Assembly (NCBI GenBank): GCA_016109435.1
Contig: JAEILR010000013.1
Location: 1 to 44,709 of the forward strand
From: Methanomassiliicoccus sp.
GTDB lineage: Archaea; Thermoplasmatota; Thermoplasmata; Methanomassiliicoccales; Methanomassiliicoccaceae
Direction: 5' to 3'
Length of the DNA: 44,709 nt
Shown: piece by piece, positions 1 through 8,917 of the stretch
Layout of the letters: the number at the start of each line of letters is the position of its first letter
How positions within the stretch are numbered: position 1 is the first letter of the stretch
The notes under the pieces: generated by a model
The model's database searches: none
Told to the model about the DNA's origin: nothing
What the model saw: the letters and a program-made list of their open reading frames with translations, nothing else
Translations under genes and position numbers: made by a program

Positions 1-1
1 G

Positions 2-829
2 ATGGCGAACACCAAGGAGAAGTACATACGCCCCAAGGCGTCCCGGTGGGAGCTGGGTCTTGGAGAGATATGGGAGTACCGGGAGCTGCTGTACTTCCTC
101 ACCCTCAAGCAGGTCAAGACCAAGTACAAGCAGACCGCCATAGGGATCGGTTGGGCGGTTCTCCAGCCGCTGCTCACTACGATCGTTTTCGCGGTCATCT
201 TCTACAACGTGGCCGGGCTGAGCACCGGAGGCGTGGCCCCCATCCCCTTCCTCTACGCCGGCCTGATGCTGTGGACCTTCTTCGCCACCACCCTGAACGG
301 GGCATCGATGAGCCTGGTCAGCAATGCCCCCATGGTCACCAAGGTGTACTTCCCACGCATCCTGCTGCCCCTCAGCCTGGTCATCGCCGGGCTGCTGGAC
401 TATGTCGTGGCGTGGGGGCTGTTCATCGTCATCGTCCTGCTCAGCGGCGAGTCGCTGTCGGTGTACATACCGCTGGTGATCATCCCCCTGGTCCTGACCT
501 TCCTCCTGTCCACCGGCCTGTCCTTCTGGATGTCGGCCCTGGCCGCCAAGTACCGCGATGTGCAGTACATCGTGCCGTTCTTCATCACCATCCTGATGTT
601 CGCCTCCCCGGTGCTGTACCCCTCGTCCTGGGTGCAGAACGAGAGCCTCCGGTGGCTGCTGCCCCTCAACCCCTTCGCCGGCATCATGTCCGCCCAGCGC
701 GCCTTCATCTTCGGCTCCGATCTCGATGCCGCCCTGCTGGCCATAGCGGTCCTCATCACCGTGGCGGTGTTCTTCTTCGGATTGCTCTACTTCAAAGCGT
801 ACGAGCGAAAACTGGCGGATGTAATCTGA
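2..829 (+). CDS. Polysaccharide ABC exporter, membrane subunit (Wzm-like, ABC-2 family)
   Basis: This 275-residue protein is the transmembrane half of an ABC-2 exporter that moves finished polysaccharide chains across the membrane. The N-terminal amphipathic stretch (about residues 24-45, RELLYFLTLKQVKTKYKQT) matches the hallmark of Wzm/TagG/KpsM permeases, and about six hydrophobic segments follow, ending in a short basic tail. The length is usual for the family. The ATG is at the second base of the window, so its ribosome-binding site, and any longer start, cannot be seen. Its expected ATPase partner is not adjacent; the only Wzt-like gene is at 17361-18608. Substrate is inferred from the surrounding glycosyltransferases. 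Confidence 0.9.
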   Translation: MANTKEKYIRPKASRWELGLGEIWEYRELLYFLTLKQVKTKYKQTAIGIGWAVLQPLLTTIVFAVIFYNVAGLSTGGVAPIPFLYAGLMLWTFFATTLNGASMSLVSNAPMVTKVYFPRILLPLSLVIAGLLDYVVAWGLFIVIVLLSGESLSVYIPLVIIPLVLTFLLSTGLSFWMSALAAKYRDVQYIVPFFITILMFASPVLYPSSWVQNESLRWLLPLNPFAGIMSAQRAFIFGSDLDAALLAIAVLITVAVFFFGLLYFKAYERKLADVI

Positions 830-950
830 GGGGACCTCACCACCGCCTGTGGCGTTCGCCGGAGGCCGCTGCCGACTCTCGAAGATAAAATATTGATGCA
901 TGGATTATAAATGGAACCTAGTGCAATTATGGGCGGCCAGGAGCGATTTC

Positions 951-2690
951 GTGGCGGGGGATGTTGAGGCCGGTCGGGAGGAAGGTACCGTTCAGAGGTA
1001 CCACTTGGTGCTTGCAGCGTTCTCCTTCCTGCTCCTGACCGCGGCCGTCATCACCGTCTATGACCACCCCATGACCGGTTACGAGCTGTCGGTGTACCAG
1101 AGCACCCCTCTCCTGTTCTGGATCGCGATCATCTTCTGCCAGCTTACCGGCATCCTGCTGTTCTACAAGTACTACGGGACCGGTACGCGGCTATGGGGCT
1201 TGGGCCTGTTCGAGATACTGCTGTCGAACTTCGTCCTGCTGACCCTGTACCTCTACAAGGGGTTCATCTACATCGAGAGGACGGATTCGATGTCATACGT
1301 CGGTTACGCTAAGGACATCGTCCTCGGCGGCCACTTCCATGGCTCCAATTTCTACCCCATCGCCTCCATCCTCATGGCGGAGACCGGGAATATCACCGGC
1401 CAGGGAATGATCATGATGTCCCAGATCTTTCCGGCCATATTCTTCTCGGCATATACCATCGGCATCCTGTGCTGGTCCAAGGCCATCTCCCCGCAGCCCC
1501 GGTTCATCACCTCCATGATGCTGGCATCGATGCCCATCTTCTTCGCCTGGTTCATCCCCACGCTCTTCAACCAGACCCTATGCGTCCTGATGCTCCCGCT
1601 GTTCTTCTACATCCTGTGGAGGGGCGGGACCGGCAGTCCCCGGTTCAAGCTCCTGGCGGCCTTGATGATCGTGTTCTTCATCGTCGGCCACCCCATGGTG
1701 GCGATGGCCGTGCTGCTCTTCCTTGGAGTGATGGCGGTGAGCGAGCGGATGACCGGGAAGGTGCCGCGGACCATATCCGTATACATCGTCCTGTTCGGCT
1801 TCGTCCTGCTGTTCGGCTGGATCGTCTACCACGCCCTCCTAGTGTCTGACCTTAGAATGATCATAGAGCAGCTACTGGGACTGACCGAGGGGGTGAGCAC
1901 CTTCGGGAACGCCGCCGGGCAGATGTCCCAGATGGGCATTCTGTCCACGGTGCAGTCGGTCCTGGTGTGCATTATCGACGACCTGATCTTCGCCCTCCTG
2001 GCATTCTTCGGGGGGTTCTACATACTGAGGAGATGGCGGGTCCACCCCATGACCACCATCTACGCGATGTTCATCATCGGGGGGGCGGCCCTCATCGCCA
2101 TCGTCTTCTTCACCTACGCCCACAACCCCTTCCGGCTGATCAACCTCAACTACGTCATGATCTTGACCATACCATTGGTCGGATACATGTTGTACTTCGC
2201 CCGGTACCAGGGTAAGAAGCTGAAGGCCCGCGTCATAGCAGCCCTCATCGTGTTCTGCCTGGTGTCCACGGTCTACACCGTCTATCAGGACCCCAACTCG
2301 CTGTTCCCCAACGGCTCGGTCACCCGGGCGGAGATCGCGGGGACCGACTTCCTGGTGCACGAGAGGGCGGATGATATGAGCATCTTTACCATCCAGACCA
2401 AGCCCTGGAGGTATACCGACCTGATGTACGGGGCGGTGTACAAGCGCGAGAACCCCGATATCAATTATAATGAGAGGCCTACCACCGCGCACTTCAATTC
2501 CTTCCTGACCACCAATAATACCATGGGCACTGCCTACCTCGTCATCTCCGACTACGAATATGTGGCCTATACTCAGACCTGGTCCGCGGTCGGCAAGTTC
2601 ACCGCCGAGGACTTCACCGCCCTAGCATACTCCGGCACCGCCGGCCATATCTACACTAATAACGAGATGAACCTGTTCGCACGAGAGTGA
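951..2690 (+). CDS. Large multipass membrane protein, possible GT-C-type glycosyltransferase or polymerase
   Basis: This is a polytopic protein of about 579 residues with roughly 11-13 hydrophobic segments and a C-terminal hydrophilic domain of about 120 residues that is probably extracytoplasmic. I do not recognise a family. Size, topology and position between a Wzm permease and a GT4 gene fit a GT-C-type transferase or polysaccharide polymerase, but that is inference. An ATG at 900 would add 17 residues. I prefer the GTG at 951 because AGGAG at 939-943 sits seven bases before it, and the AT-rich TATA-like tracts at 884-893 and 904-911 overlap the ATG, which would put the transcript start downstream of it. 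Confidence 0.8.
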   Translation: MAGDVEAGREEGTVQRYHLVLAAFSFLLLTAAVITVYDHPMTGYELSVYQSTPLLFWIAIIFCQLTGILLFYKYYGTGTRLWGLGLFEILLSNFVLLTLYLYKGFIYIERTDSMSYVGYAKDIVLGGHFHGSNFYPIASILMAETGNITGQGMIMMSQIFPAIFFSAYTIGILCWSKAISPQPRFITSMMLASMPIFFAWFIPTLFNQTLCVLMLPLFFYILWRGGTGSPRFKLLAALMIVFFIVGHPMVAMAVLLFLGVMAVSERMTGKVPRTISVYIVLFGFVLLFGWIVYHALLVSDLRMIIEQLLGLTEGVSTFGNAAGQMSQMGILSTVQSVLVCIIDDLIFALLAFFGGFYILRRWRVHPMTTIYAMFIIGGAALIAIVFFTYAHNPFRLINLNYVMILTIPLVGYMLYFARYQGKKLKARVIAALIVFCLVSTVYTVYQDPNSLFPNGSVTRAEIAGTDFLVHERADDMSIFTIQTKPWRYTDLMYGAVYKRENPDINYNERPTTAHFNSFLTTNNTMGTAYLVISDYEYVAYTQTWSAVGKFTAEDFTALAYSGTAGHIYTNNEMNLFARE

Positions 2691-2736
2691 TCCACTGCCC
2701 GGCGCAACTAGGGACGGCGAGAAGGGCAGGGTCCTT

Positions 2737-3810
2737 ATGATCGGTCCTCTCCCCCCTCCCCGCGGGGGGGTGGCCACCTTCTTGGAGAGCATGAGGAGGG
2801 AGCTTCCGGCCTCAGGGTACGACGTGGAGATCTTCCGCACCGGGCAGCACGGGGACTCGCCGTCGGCGGCCAAACAGGTGGCCTTCGACCTCCGCTGTGT
2901 GCTGAGATTCGTATCCACGTCCAGGAGGTTCCAGGCCGACATCGTTCACGTCCATACCTCCTCGTACTACAGCTTCCTGCGCAACGTGCCCTACCTGCTA
3001 TGGACGAGGCGCTTCTCCGGGGCCCGCCAGCTCGCCCACGTTCATGGTGGCATGTTCCGGGAGTTCTACGACCATGCCCCCCGCCCGGTAAGGTGGCTGG
3101 TCCGGGGGACCCTCCGCGCGGCGGACGTGGTGATCGTCACCTCCCCATCATGGATCGAGATCATCAGGGACATCGTGGGGCCGGGTCCGGAGATCGTACC
3201 GCTGCCCAACGGCTTCGATTCCGGTACCTTCCGGCCCATGGAGCGGGTCGCGGCCCGGGCGAAGCTGGGCCTGCCGGTCGAGGGTCGTATGCTGGTGACC
3301 GTAGGATATCTGGAGAGCATCAAGGGGCACGTCCATCTCATCGACGCCTTGGCGCTGATGAACAGGGACGATGTCCGTCTGTACATCATCGGGGACGGTT
3401 CGCTGCGCGACGAGCTTGCCAAACAGGTCAGCGAGCGGGGGCTGGACGGCAGGGTCATCTTCGTCCATGAGGCCCGTCCGCCGGAGGAGATCGCTAAGTG
3501 GATCGGCGCTTCGGACGCCTTCGTGCTCCCGAGCCTGGGGGAGGGGAACCCCACGGTGATGTTCGAGGCCCTGGGGAGCGGGAGGCCGTTCGTGGGCACG
3601 AGGGTCGGGGGCATCCCCGACGTGATCGTCTCCGATGATCTGGGCGTGCTGTGTGACCCCGGCGACCCCCAGGGGCTGGCCGATGCTCTCGCCGCCGTCC
3701 TCGGTCGGGAGTGGGACGCGGGAGCGATATCCGGTCACGCCCAGCGATACTCGTGGACGAACATCGCCGCACGGTTATCGAGGGTGTACGATCAGCTGCT
3801 GTCCCGCTGA
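2737..3810 (+). CDS. Glycosyltransferase family 4 (GT-B fold)
   Basis: This 357-residue protein is a retaining GT-B glycosyltransferase that would add a sugar from an NDP-sugar to a lipid-linked glycan at the cytoplasmic membrane face. The N-terminus has the GPLPPPRGGV glycine loop typical of GT4 enzymes. The C-terminal Rossmann half contains VTVGYLESIKGH, the IIGDGSLRDEL strand and the donor-binding EX7E motif (E269 and E277 in EGNPTVMFE), followed by GGIPD. The ATG at 2737 is the only usable start in frame after the upstream stop, although coding-like sequence (RVL) lies just before it. It is probably in the same transcription unit as the upstream membrane protein. Its 3' end overlaps the convergent next gene by 19 bases. 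Donor and acceptor are unknown. Confidence 0.93.
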   Translation: MIGPLPPPRGGVATFLESMRRELPASGYDVEIFRTGQHGDSPSAAKQVAFDLRCVLRFVSTSRRFQADIVHVHTSSYYSFLRNVPYLLWTRRFSGARQLAHVHGGMFREFYDHAPRPVRWLVRGTLRAADVVIVTSPSWIEIIRDIVGPGPEIVPLPNGFDSGTFRPMERVAARAKLGLPVEGRMLVTVGYLESIKGHVHLIDALALMNRDDVRLYIIGDGSLRDELAKQVSERGLDGRVIFVHEARPPEEIAKWIGASDAFVLPSLGEGNPTVMFEALGSGRPFVGTRVGGIPDVIVSDDLGVLCDPGDPQGLADALAAVLGREWDAGAISGHAQRYSWTNIAARLSRVYDQLLSR

Positions 3811-5456
3811 CCGGAACGCTCAGGAATGAACTTCGGCCTCGAGATGTAGGTATCCACGACCGTCAGGCCGTGAACGTGACTGAAAGTGTGGACCCTGCTG
3901 GCGCCGGGGAACATCCCCGGCTCCAAGTAAGCGGTCTGGACCTCCTTGTACCGCGACTCGTCCATCTCCACGATGCGGTTGATGTTGACCGCATGGCCGT
4001 AGCATTTGGAACAGTCCTGCGACGGGCGGTAGAGTATGCCGTCCTGCTCGAAGATCCTCCCCGCGGGCCGGGCGTTGCGGGCGTCGGTCACGATGGGGTT
4101 GAGGGGATGCGGCTCCCAGTGGTCCCCAAGAAGGTCGTCGGAATGGAAGAGGAACAGCTCGTCGTTGATGGGCGCCCCCTCGCTCTCCTTCATGTTGCAG
4201 AACAGCCACCACCGGCCGTTCCGCCGGACGATGGTGGTGTCCACCGCGAACACATCGCTCATAAGGTTCTTGACCGGCCGCCAGTGGTAGGGGAAGTCCA
4301 CGGCCTCGAACAGCTCGATGGTGCGGGCGGCGGAGGATTCCGGCACCATGTAGTGGACGCCCTTCCACTCGAAGACGAAGGGGTACGAAAGGTGATACGT
4401 CCTTTCCAGCACCCTCACCGGAGGTTCATGGGTCCCATCGGCATTCACCTTGATGACCGAGATGTGGCCGTGGTTCCTGCTGCGCGGAAGTTCCAGCTCC
4501 TCCACGAAGATGTAGAAGTCATTGTCGTGCTGGGCGGCCTGGGGATCGCCCCACCAGGTGCGGGGCGGAGGCACCAGCAGGGTGGTGTTATCGTACGTCG
4601 TGGGGATCCTCTTTCCCAGCTCGTAGCGCAGCGCCCATCTCTCCTCGAACAGCGTCCTCTTGGTCAGGTAAGCGGCGTTCCAAGGGAGGCGCTTGAAGAA
4701 GAACGCCAGCATGTCCAGGTTCCCCGGGCCGGGGCGGGGGGTGGGACCCCAGGCAGCGAGCCCGCCGCCCTCCACCGGGATGATGGCCTCCTCGCCCCGG
4801 AGGTACAGGGCCTCGAGCAGGCGGGGAATGAAGGATATGCCCTTGAGATACAGCTGCCGGCGGTTCCTTACCTCGGAGAAGCGCACGGTGTGGGAGTGCG
4901 AGCGGTAGATCATCGAGGTCGCGCCACCGGCGATCCTGCGAACGTGGGAGCCGGTGACCGGAACGCCGTCATAGATCTCCCAGAACCCCGGCGGACGTCC
5001 ATCGTACTCCTCCCCATCTCCAGGGGAGAACGACCATACTCCGTACCGGCAGCAGCGGGAGATCTCTCCCAGGGGGGTCACCTTTCCGATGTCGATGAGC
5101 ACGTCCAGGTCCATGTCCTCGATGCGCTTGACGGCCTCCGGGGACAGGGTCCTGCCCGGATCCCTGGTACGCTTGAGATAGACCCGTCCGACCTTCTCCA
5201 GCCCGGCGGGGAGGTCCTCGATTACGAGGGGGTCGGGCGAGCCATGGTTCCTCCTTCGGTCCAGCCAGATGTAGGTGTCGTAGAGGAACGACTCGGTGGC
5301 GTGCACGGGATCGAGGTCCTTCTCCATCCCCCCGTCGATCACCAGGAGGACGATCTCAGAATGGTCCGAGCGGATGATCCGTTCGATCATGCGGGAGGCC
5401 CAATAGGGCGAGCTGGCACCCTCGAGCAACAGTCCGATCCTGAGCTTTGGTCTCAT
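3792..5456 (-). CDS. Formyltransferase-like domain fused to a GIPC-transferase-type beta-propeller
   Basis: This 554-residue protein appears to have two parts. Residues about 1-210 resemble the Rossmann-type formyltransferase fold found in sugar N-formyltransferases: LRIGLLLEG at the start, a DVLIDIG strand and a GVWSFSPGD segment ahead of a GxPxTGSHV-like stretch. Residues about 250-530 resemble the five-bladed, GH43-like propeller of glucosamine inositolphosphorylceramide transferases, with WWGDP, FVEEL, YPFVFEW, VPESS, DTTI, RPAGR and YG motifs. Bacterial and archaeal relatives sit in polysaccharide loci, and a glycosyl-transfer role is likely; whether the first domain is catalytic is unclear because I do not see a firm formyltransferase N-x-H-x-S/D triad. 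It is convergent with the upstream GT4 gene and divergent from the flippase gene. Confidence 0.8.
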   Translation of the reverse strand: MRPKLRIGLLLEGASSPYWASRMIERIIRSDHSEIVLLVIDGGMEKDLDPVHATESFLYDTYIWLDRRRNHGSPDPLVIEDLPAGLEKVGRVYLKRTRDPGRTLSPEAVKRIEDMDLDVLIDIGKVTPLGEISRCCRYGVWSFSPGDGEEYDGRPPGFWEIYDGVPVTGSHVRRIAGGATSMIYRSHSHTVRFSEVRNRRQLYLKGISFIPRLLEALYLRGEEAIIPVEGGGLAAWGPTPRPGPGNLDMLAFFFKRLPWNAAYLTKRTLFEERWALRYELGKRIPTTYDNTTLLVPPPRTWWGDPQAAQHDNDFYIFVEELELPRSRNHGHISVIKVNADGTHEPPVRVLERTYHLSYPFVFEWKGVHYMVPESSAARTIELFEAVDFPYHWRPVKNLMSDVFAVDTTIVRRNGRWWLFCNMKESEGAPINDELFLFHSDDLLGDHWEPHPLNPIVTDARNARPAGRIFEQDGILYRPSQDCSKCYGHAVNINRIVEMDESRYKEVQTAYLEPGMFPGASRVHTFSHVHGLTVVDTYISRPKFIPERSGQRDSS

Positions 5457-5472
5457 CCTTCACCGCACCGGA

Positions 5473-5490
5473 CTTAATGCTATCATTAAG
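5473..5490. promoter_or_regulatory. Perfect inverted repeat in a divergent promoter region
   Basis: CTTAATG and CATTAAG form perfect 7-base arms around a 4-base centre, 17-34 bases before the start codon of the minus-strand transferase gene. The position fits an operator or a transcription-start element. The rest of the 297-base intergenic stretch (5457-5753) holds no convincing gene. Confidence 0.4.
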
Positions 5491-5702
5491 GATAATGATG
5501 CATCAAGGTCAGGAGGTGATGTAGCTGGGCAATATAATTGGATTTGTTCAATCCTGTGCAAGGAGAAATGTCACCGTCTCCGGCGTAGGACGGAAACCGC
5601 GTTGGGGCTCAACGGCATTATATAACGACCGTGGTAATTGAATCTAGATGTCGCGGCCCCTCATCGACGGCAAATCTGACGGGGCGCTTTCAAGGGCCAT
5701 AG

Positions 5703-5710
5703 TATAAAAG
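5703..5710 (+). promoter_or_regulatory. TATA box for the flippase gene
   Basis: TATAAAAG lies about 44 bases before the ATG at 5754. A start of transcription about 25 bases downstream would give a leader of some 20-25 bases containing the ribosome-binding site GGAGG at 5743-5747, six bases before the ATG. Confidence 0.65.
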
Positions 5711-5753
5711 CCAATACCATATTGGTCAGACGATAAATCAACGGAGGATAGAG

Positions 5754-7256
5754 ATGGCGTACAAGGACCTGGCGAAGGATGCGATCATCATTGGGTTCAC
5801 TCAGGTGATGGTGAACCTGGGCAATTTCCTCCTCCTGCCCATCATCACCAAGACCCTAGGATCGAACGACTACGGACTATGGATACAGGTCCTTGTCACC
5901 ATCTCCCTGCTGTCCTCGGTGGCCATCCTGGGCCAGAACACGACCTTGCTGAGGTTCCTAAAGGCCGGCGATGACAAGAAACGCCTAAGTGTTGAGTACT
6001 TCACCGTGTTGTATATCGTGTCGCTGGCCGGAGTGGTACTGGCGGTGGCGATGCTGGCTTTCTCAGTGCCCTTGGCGGAGTTGATCTTCTCCGACAAAGA
6101 GCATTCCTTGCTGCTAGTGGCGGCGGCGATGATCGTCCCCTTCACCGCGTTCACCGGGATCACCAGCGCGTACTTCCGGGGGACCGGTCAGATCAAGACC
6201 TACGCGGCGATCAATATCTTCCACGCCTTCGGCGAGGCCGCCCTTATACTGCTGTTCGTCATCGGGGGCATGGGCATCCTGGGCGCGGTGGTGGGGGCCC
6301 TAATAGCGTCCTTTGTTTCGTTCATCATCGGCTTCATCATCGTCGTCAGGCAGGTCGGGGTTTCCCGGCCGGATAGGGCCGTCGTCGGCCGCAACATGAA
6401 GTTCGGCTTTCCCCTGGCGCCCAATAACATCATCCAGTGGGTGATCACTTCCAGCGACCGGTACCTCATCGCCGTCATACTGGGTCTGAGCTTGGCCGGA
6501 ATTTACTCGGCGGCGTACGGCATCGGCGCGGTGATCTTCCTGTTCGTCGCCCCCATCCAGATGATCCTGTATCCAACGCTGGCGAGGTTCTACGACGAGG
6601 GGCGGGTGGACATGGTCAAGGAGTACACGCGGCGGTCCTTCCGCTACTATATGATCATCACCATGCCCGCGGTGGTAGGGATCTCGGCCCTCTCCGCCCC
6701 GATCCTCGTCGCCATGACCACTCCGGAGTTCGCGCCGGGGGCCTTGGTCATACCCCTGGTGGCGGTCGCCGGCCTGTTCTCCGGGATGTTCAGGTTCGTG
6801 GAGAACGTACCGCATCTGGTAAGGAAGACCCACCTCAACCTCATAACCTTCGGGGTGCCGGCGGCCGCCGATGTCATCCTGGTCATCACCCTGACCCCGT
6901 TCATGGGCATCGTGGGCGCCGCCCTCGCTACCACCATCTCCTACGCCCTGATGCTGGCGATCGGGGTTGTGATCTCCAGACAGTTCATGAAGTTCACTAT
7001 AGATCTGCCTTCGGCGATAAAGAGCGTCGCGGCATCCCTGCTGATGGCGGTCATCATATTGCTCCTCGACCCGGTCGGCCTGCTGAGCATCGTGGCGACC
7101 ATCGTCGTGGCCATCCTCGCCTACTTCTTGGTCCTGTACATAATGAAGGGGTTCGACCGCCAGGAGCTGGATATCCTGAGATACTACATTCAAAAGGTAC
7201 GCAAGAAGGTGGACGAGTCCGGGGCATCCGCCGGGGGAGGGAGGAGGCTAGGTTGA
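5754..7256 (+). CDS. Wzx-like polysaccharide flippase (MOP superfamily)
   Basis: This 500-residue integral membrane protein has about 14 hydrophobic helices, the usual architecture and length of Wzx/RfbX-type lipid-linked oligosaccharide flippases. The first helix region (AIIIGFTQVMVNLGNFLLLPIITK) followed by LGSNDYGLW matches the family's N-terminal signature of a glycine-rich helix and a YG-containing loop. A clear TATA box and GGAGG site support the ATG. It would move lipid-linked repeat units across the membrane by a proton- or sodium-linked mechanism. Having both a flippase and a Wzm/Wzt exporter in one island suggests two export routes or two polymers. The next gene follows after 58 bases on the same strand. 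Confidence 0.92.
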   Translation: MAYKDLAKDAIIIGFTQVMVNLGNFLLLPIITKTLGSNDYGLWIQVLVTISLLSSVAILGQNTTLLRFLKAGDDKKRLSVEYFTVLYIVSLAGVVLAVAMLAFSVPLAELIFSDKEHSLLLVAAAMIVPFTAFTGITSAYFRGTGQIKTYAAINIFHAFGEAALILLFVIGGMGILGAVVGALIASFVSFIIGFIIVVRQVGVSRPDRAVVGRNMKFGFPLAPNNIIQWVITSSDRYLIAVILGLSLAGIYSAAYGIGAVIFLFVAPIQMILYPTLARFYDEGRVDMVKEYTRRSFRYYMIITMPAVVGISALSAPILVAMTTPEFAPGALVIPLVAVAGLFSGMFRFVENVPHLVRKTHLNLITFGVPAAADVILVITLTPFMGIVGAALATTISYALMLAIGVVISRQFMKFTIDLPSAIKSVAASLLMAVIILLLDPVGLLSIVATIVVAILAYFLVLYIMKGFDRQELDILRYYIQKVRKKVDESGASAGGGRRLG

Positions 7257-7314
7257 CCGTTCTCATCGACGGTCAGACCAACGGCTCGTCCTACCGTTAC
7301 CGGAGGGCGGGAGA

Positions 7315-8745
7315 ATGAGCCTCATCCCCTACAGCTCCGGGCTGAAGATCTATGAGCGCATGCCCCCGAAGATGAGGCGGACGGTCGGCTCCCTGATGAG
7401 GCCGGTGCCGCGCCGAATGCTATTGGGGAACGGTTTCCAGGAGCAGCTGAAGGATCTGCGGGCATCGGAATACTGGACCCGGGAGGAGCTGGAGCGTTAC
7501 CAGGTGAAGCGCCTGCGAGCCCTCTTGGCCCACGCCGAGCGCTCGGTGCCCTATTACCACGATCTCTTCAGGGCAGCGAAGCTGGACTCGGCGACGGCCG
7601 ATCTCCGGTCGCTGAAAGAGCTTCCGGTGCTCACCAAGGACATCATCAGGAGCGAGCACGACCGGCTGAGAGCGGTGAACTCCCCGGAGTTCCATCCGGG
7701 AGAGGCCAACACCACCGGGTCCACCGGGCGGCCACTGCGATTCCTCGTCGACCAGCAGACCCGGGAGGTCGAGCATGCCGCAGTGTGGCGCCACTATCTC
7801 GGCAGCGGGATATCCGGACTCGATGGCCGCATCGCCTCCTTCAGGGGAGACTTCGTCTCCGAGAGGTCCGGCGGCCCGCTCTGGAGGTGGGACGGCCGAG
7901 TGAAGGAACTCACATTCAACACCTATGTTTTGGATCAGGACAACGTCCGAAAGATGGTGGACGAGCTAGATCGGTTCCACCCCGAGGCCATGCGAGGATA
8001 CCCGCACTCTCTTTTCATACTGAGCACGAAGATGGAGGCCTCCGGGCTGAGGCTTGGGTTCGTGCCCAGATTTGTGCACACCAGCTCGGAACAGCTCCCC
8101 AGGCACATGCGCGAAACCATCGAGCGGGTCCTTGGCTGCCCGGTCCGGGACTGGTACAGCCAATCCGAGTATGTGATCTCCGCGGGGGAGTGTTCTGAAG
8201 GTACCTACCATCAGACCATGGAAACAGGGATCGTGCGGATCCAGGAGGATGCCTGGGGGATGGAGCGTCTGATCGGCACCGGGCTGTGGAACATGTCTAT
8301 GCCGTTCATAAATTACGAGATCGGGGACCACGTGGCCATCGGCGAGGAGGACTGCCCCTGCGGCCGGAAGCACCTGGTCCTGGGCTCGATCGAGGGGCGG
8401 GTCAATGACGTCATCGTCACCGCGGATGGGAACGCCCTCTCCGGGGTGGGGATCGACAACTTCTACGAAAAGGAGGTGATCCCAGCACTGGCAGGGGCCC
8501 CCGAATACATGAAGCTGGTGCAGGACGGGATCGCCAGCTACACCGTCGAGGCCTTCCGCTCGGCCGGTTTGGCCGAAAGCGACGAGCAAAGCATCAAGAA
8601 GGCCTTCAGGGCCCTCCTTGGTCAGGAAGCGGATATTACCGTTAAAACACTGGACAAGATGCCGGACCAGAAGAAGTGGAAGAACGTGGAGTCAAGACTG
8701 TCCCCGGAGGACATCGCTCGACTTCTGCGGGAACGGAGCGGGTGA
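7315..8745 (+). CDS. PaaK/CapK-type adenylate-forming enzyme (first copy)
   Basis: This 476-residue protein belongs to the phenylacetate-CoA ligase/coenzyme F390 synthetase-like branch of the adenylate-forming enzymes, which activate a carboxylate as an acyl-AMP. The phosphate-binding loop TTGSTGRP is at residues 133-140. A YSQSE segment, the substrate/ribose-binding GTGLWNMSMPFINYEIGD region, a Cys pair (CPCG) and a C-terminal Lys-rich loop (DQKKWKN) follow in family order. Such CapK-like proteins are common in polysaccharide loci, and an acyl-transfer or acyl-activation role in decorating the polymer is inferred. GGAGG at about 7302-7306 supports the start. It probably shares a transcript with the flippase gene 58 bases upstream. 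A second homologue of identical length is at 13831-15261. Confidence 0.88.
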   Translation: MSLIPYSSGLKIYERMPPKMRRTVGSLMRPVPRRMLLGNGFQEQLKDLRASEYWTREELERYQVKRLRALLAHAERSVPYYHDLFRAAKLDSATADLRSLKELPVLTKDIIRSEHDRLRAVNSPEFHPGEANTTGSTGRPLRFLVDQQTREVEHAAVWRHYLGSGISGLDGRIASFRGDFVSERSGGPLWRWDGRVKELTFNTYVLDQDNVRKMVDELDRFHPEAMRGYPHSLFILSTKMEASGLRLGFVPRFVHTSSEQLPRHMRETIERVLGCPVRDWYSQSEYVISAGECSEGTYHQTMETGIVRIQEDAWGMERLIGTGLWNMSMPFINYEIGDHVAIGEEDCPCGRKHLVLGSIEGRVNDVIVTADGNALSGVGIDNFYEKEVIPALAGAPEYMKLVQDGIASYTVEAFRSAGLAESDEQSIKKAFRALLGQEADITVKTLDKMPDQKKWKNVESRLSPEDIARLLRERSG

Positions 8746-8746
8746 G

Positions 8747-8756
8747 ATATTTATTA
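8747..8756 (+). promoter_or_regulatory. TATA-like element for the ATP-grasp gene
   Basis: ATATTTATTA begins one base after the stop of the upstream gene. Transcription would start near 8778, placing a GAGGGTG ribosome-binding site (8798-8804) in a short leader. Confidence 0.5.
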
Positions 8757-8917
8757 GTACGGCCTGATATGATAATTGCCGATACAACAGATGTTGTGAG
8801 GGTGCTCTAACGATCGCCAATGACTACCGTAAAGACTCGATCGCTTATGTTCTCGATGGGGATGTCAGTGGCCTGGGAGTCATCAGGAGTCTGGGCCGAG
8901 AGGGCATCCCGCTGAAA

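Noticed and set aside
1872..2492. Minus-strand open frame of 206 codons
   Set aside because: It is the antisense shadow of the polytopic membrane protein and shows His/Asp/Gly-rich shadow composition.
3711..5477. Plus-strand open frame of 588 codons
   Set aside because: It is antisense to the formyltransferase/propeller gene, has no recognisable domain and a composition expected from the shadow of a GC-rich gene.
5511..5520. Perfect anti-SD complement AGGAGGTGAT on the plus strand
   Set aside because: The following ATG is closed at once by TAG and no other reading frame follows, so it appears to be chance or an element of the minus-strand promoter.
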